Shown one piece after another: positions 4,966 to 5,777 of a DNA stretch of 5,777 bases (its first letter is position 1; every line of letters begins with the position of its first letter). The position numbers and the translations under genes are program-made. The stretch is from a bacterium (GTDB taxonomy: Bacteria; UBP15; UBA6099; DSWB01), in the NCBI GenBank assembly GCA_020061125.1, contig JAGUYV010000074.1:1-5777 (forward strand), read 5' to 3'. The notes beneath the pieces are model-generated. The model did no database searches. It was not told the origin of the DNA and was given only the letters and a program-made list of their open reading frames with translations.

Positions 4966-5777
4966 TCACATTGAGCATCCGGAGGTATCAAAGGCATCAC
5001 AGGTACCCATGCAGGCCAGGGTGCCACTCACGAATCCCTGCGTGATGCAAGTCTCAATGCCTAAGTCTATCCCGTCGCAAACTTCAACACCTTCCAAGGT
5101 GTTGTTGCCGCACATTGAACATCCGGAGGTATCAAAGGCATCACAGGTACCCATGCAGGCCAGGGTGCCACTCACGAATCCCTGCGTGACGCAAGTCTCA
5201 ATGCCTAAGTCTCCTGCATCGCAAACTTCAACGCCATTCAGGATACTGTCGCCGCATGAGCAAGTGATGTCCATTGCGCAGTCGGTGTCTGCGCAGTCCA
5301 TTTGTCCGTCGCTGTCGTCGTCAAGCCCGTTCGAGCAGCTCGTTTCTGGACCGCCCATGCATCCAGAGGTATCAAAAGCATCACAGGTACCCATGCAGGC
5401 CAGGGTGCCACTCGTGAATCCCTGCGTGACGCAAGTCTCGATGCCCAAGTCTGGCCCATCGCAAACTTCAACACCATTCAGGGTGTTGTCGCCGCATGAG
5501 CAAGTGATGTCCATTGCGCAGTCGGTGTCCGCGCAGTCCATTTGTCCGTCGCTGTCGTCGTCAAGCCCGTTCGAGCAGCTCGTTTCTGGACCGCCGCCCA
5601 TGGGTTCGCACACCATCATTCCGGCGTTCCAGGTGCAGGCCGGGTCGTTGGCGCAGTCCGTGGAATCCAGGACATCGCCGCACGACATGCAGTCGTTGAT
5701 GCAGGTCTGCGTGTTCTCGCCCATCTCGCAGATGCTGTTCATGTTGCACCCGCCGCCCATGGGTTCGCACACCATCA
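4966..5777 (-). CDS. Modular Cys/Asp-rich secreted-type repeat protein (5' end outside window)
   Basis: The C-terminal 269 residues are visible. The frame continues past the right edge: the first visible Met lies inside an MVCEPMGGG motif that recurs 53 residues later, so it is not a start. Modules in order are: a 53-residue unit with CNMNSICEMGENTQTCINDC (10-29, like the CxxGEnxxtCpxDC motif) and STDCANDPACTWN (38-50); unit B (61-93) with NGLDDDSDGQMDCADTDC, an Asp-rich loop like calcium-binding thrombospondin-3-type repeats; unit A (94-139), CGDNTLNGVEVCDG...DTSGC, like the myxobacterial Cys-rich repeats; then B (141-173), A (174-220) and A (222-267). There are 35 Cys and no Lys, Arg, His or Tyr. 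Even spacing of Cys suggests disulfides, hence a location outside the cytoplasm; Asp loops suggest calcium binding. No membrane anchor or sorting signal follows the last repeat. It is probably a surface or extracellular structural/adhesive protein; the specific role is unknown. It is convergent with, and unrelated to, the metabolic cluster. Confidence 0.85.
   Translation of the reverse strand, partial: MVCEPMGGGCNMNSICEMGENTQTCINDCMSCGDVLDSTDCANDPACTWNAGMMVCEPMGGGPETSCSNGLDDDSDGQMDCADTDCAMDITCSCGDNTLNGVEVCDGPDLGIETCVTQGFTSGTLACMGTCDAFDTSGCMGGPETSCSNGLDDDSDGQMDCADTDCAMDITCSCGDSILNGVEVCDAGDLGIETCVTQGFVSGTLACMGTCDAFDTSGCSMCGNNTLEGVEVCDGIDLGIETCITQGFVSGTLACMGTCDAFDTSGCSM
4969..5259 (-). repeat. 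Tandem 144-bp repeats encoding the last two Cys-rich A modules
   Basis: Two adjacent copies (about 4969-5112 and 5113-5256) are offset by exactly 144 bases, or 48 codons. The 69 bases at 4977-5045 are identical to 5121-5189. Differences concentrate where each module begins in protein order (CGNNTLEG versus CGDSILNG). A third, more diverged copy lies within 5356-5499. Confidence 0.9.
5116..5595 (-). repeat. Two tandem 240-bp B-plus-A repeat units
   Basis: Units 5116-5355 and 5356-5595 each encode one Asp-rich B module followed by one Cys-rich A module, 80 codons in total. Over the 108 bases at 5248-5355 versus 5488-5595 I find a single difference (T5290 versus C5530, synonymous). This shows in-frame duplication, recent or kept uniform by gene conversion. 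Confidence 0.9.
5591..5777 (-). repeat. Direct repeat of the MVCEPMGGG-coding segment, spacing 159 bp
   Basis: The 28 bases at 5591-5618 recur exactly at 5750-5777, which is the window edge, so the real repeat may be longer. The 159-base spacing equals 53 codons and defines a third module type. It indicates that the repeat array continues upstream of this window. Confidence 0.8.

Noticed and set aside
4966-5595. CRISPR-like array suggested by regularly spaced direct repeats
   Set aside because: Repeat units are 144 or 240 bases, always a multiple of three, lie inside one open frame and encode protein modules. There are no short repeats with unique spacers.
4966-5775. Treating the ATG at 5775 as the true start of the Cys-rich gene
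   Set aside because: The same MVCEP motif recurs inside the protein preceded by further coding sequence, and the bases at the edge (TG before ATG) match that internal copy, so the gene continues outside the window.

Overview
The window looks like a GC-rich bacterial chromosome with two unrelated neighbourhoods facing each other. No rRNA, tRNA or other taxonomic marker is present. The cysteine- and aspartate-rich secreted protein at the right edge uses repeat types common in Myxococcota and other former Deltaproteobacteria, so that is the best guess for the lineage, with low confidence.

Positions 1-4880 hold a small divergent metabolic cluster. On the minus strand, read right to left, an apparent operon runs: creatininase-family hydrolase (2405-3406), a paralogous creatininase-family hydrolase (1395-2408, joined by a 4-base ATGA stop/start overlap), then after 79 bases a thiamine-diphosphate (ThDP)-dependent enzyme of the acetolactate-synthase type (1-1315, C-terminus outside the window). 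On the plus strand are a TetR-family repressor (3567-4208) and, 33 bases further on with a strong Shine-Dalgarno, a VOC/glyoxalase-fold protein (4242-4808), closed by a strong rho-independent terminator. The 160-base divergent intergenic region carries two copies of a palindrome, AATCA-AG-TGATT, overlapping the -35 of a good candidate promoter for the minus-strand operon. It also carries a nested inverted repeat at or just after the expected transcription start. The simplest reading is a TetR-controlled, substrate-induced catabolic or modifying pathway: two metal-dependent amidohydrolase-type enzymes, a ThDP enzyme that makes or breaks a C-C bond next to a carbonyl, and a VOC metalloenzyme. 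The substrate is not identifiable from sequence, and I do not recognise this exact gene set as a described pathway.

Positions 4881-5777 belong to a separate unit on the minus strand: the C-terminal part of a modular, extracellular-type protein made of near-identical Cys-rich and Asp-rich repeats. It ends at its own terminator, which lies back to back with the terminator of the VOC gene. Its visible 269 residues contain 35 cysteines and no Lys, Arg, His or Tyr. The DNA repeats are almost identical, pointing to recent duplication or ongoing homogenisation.
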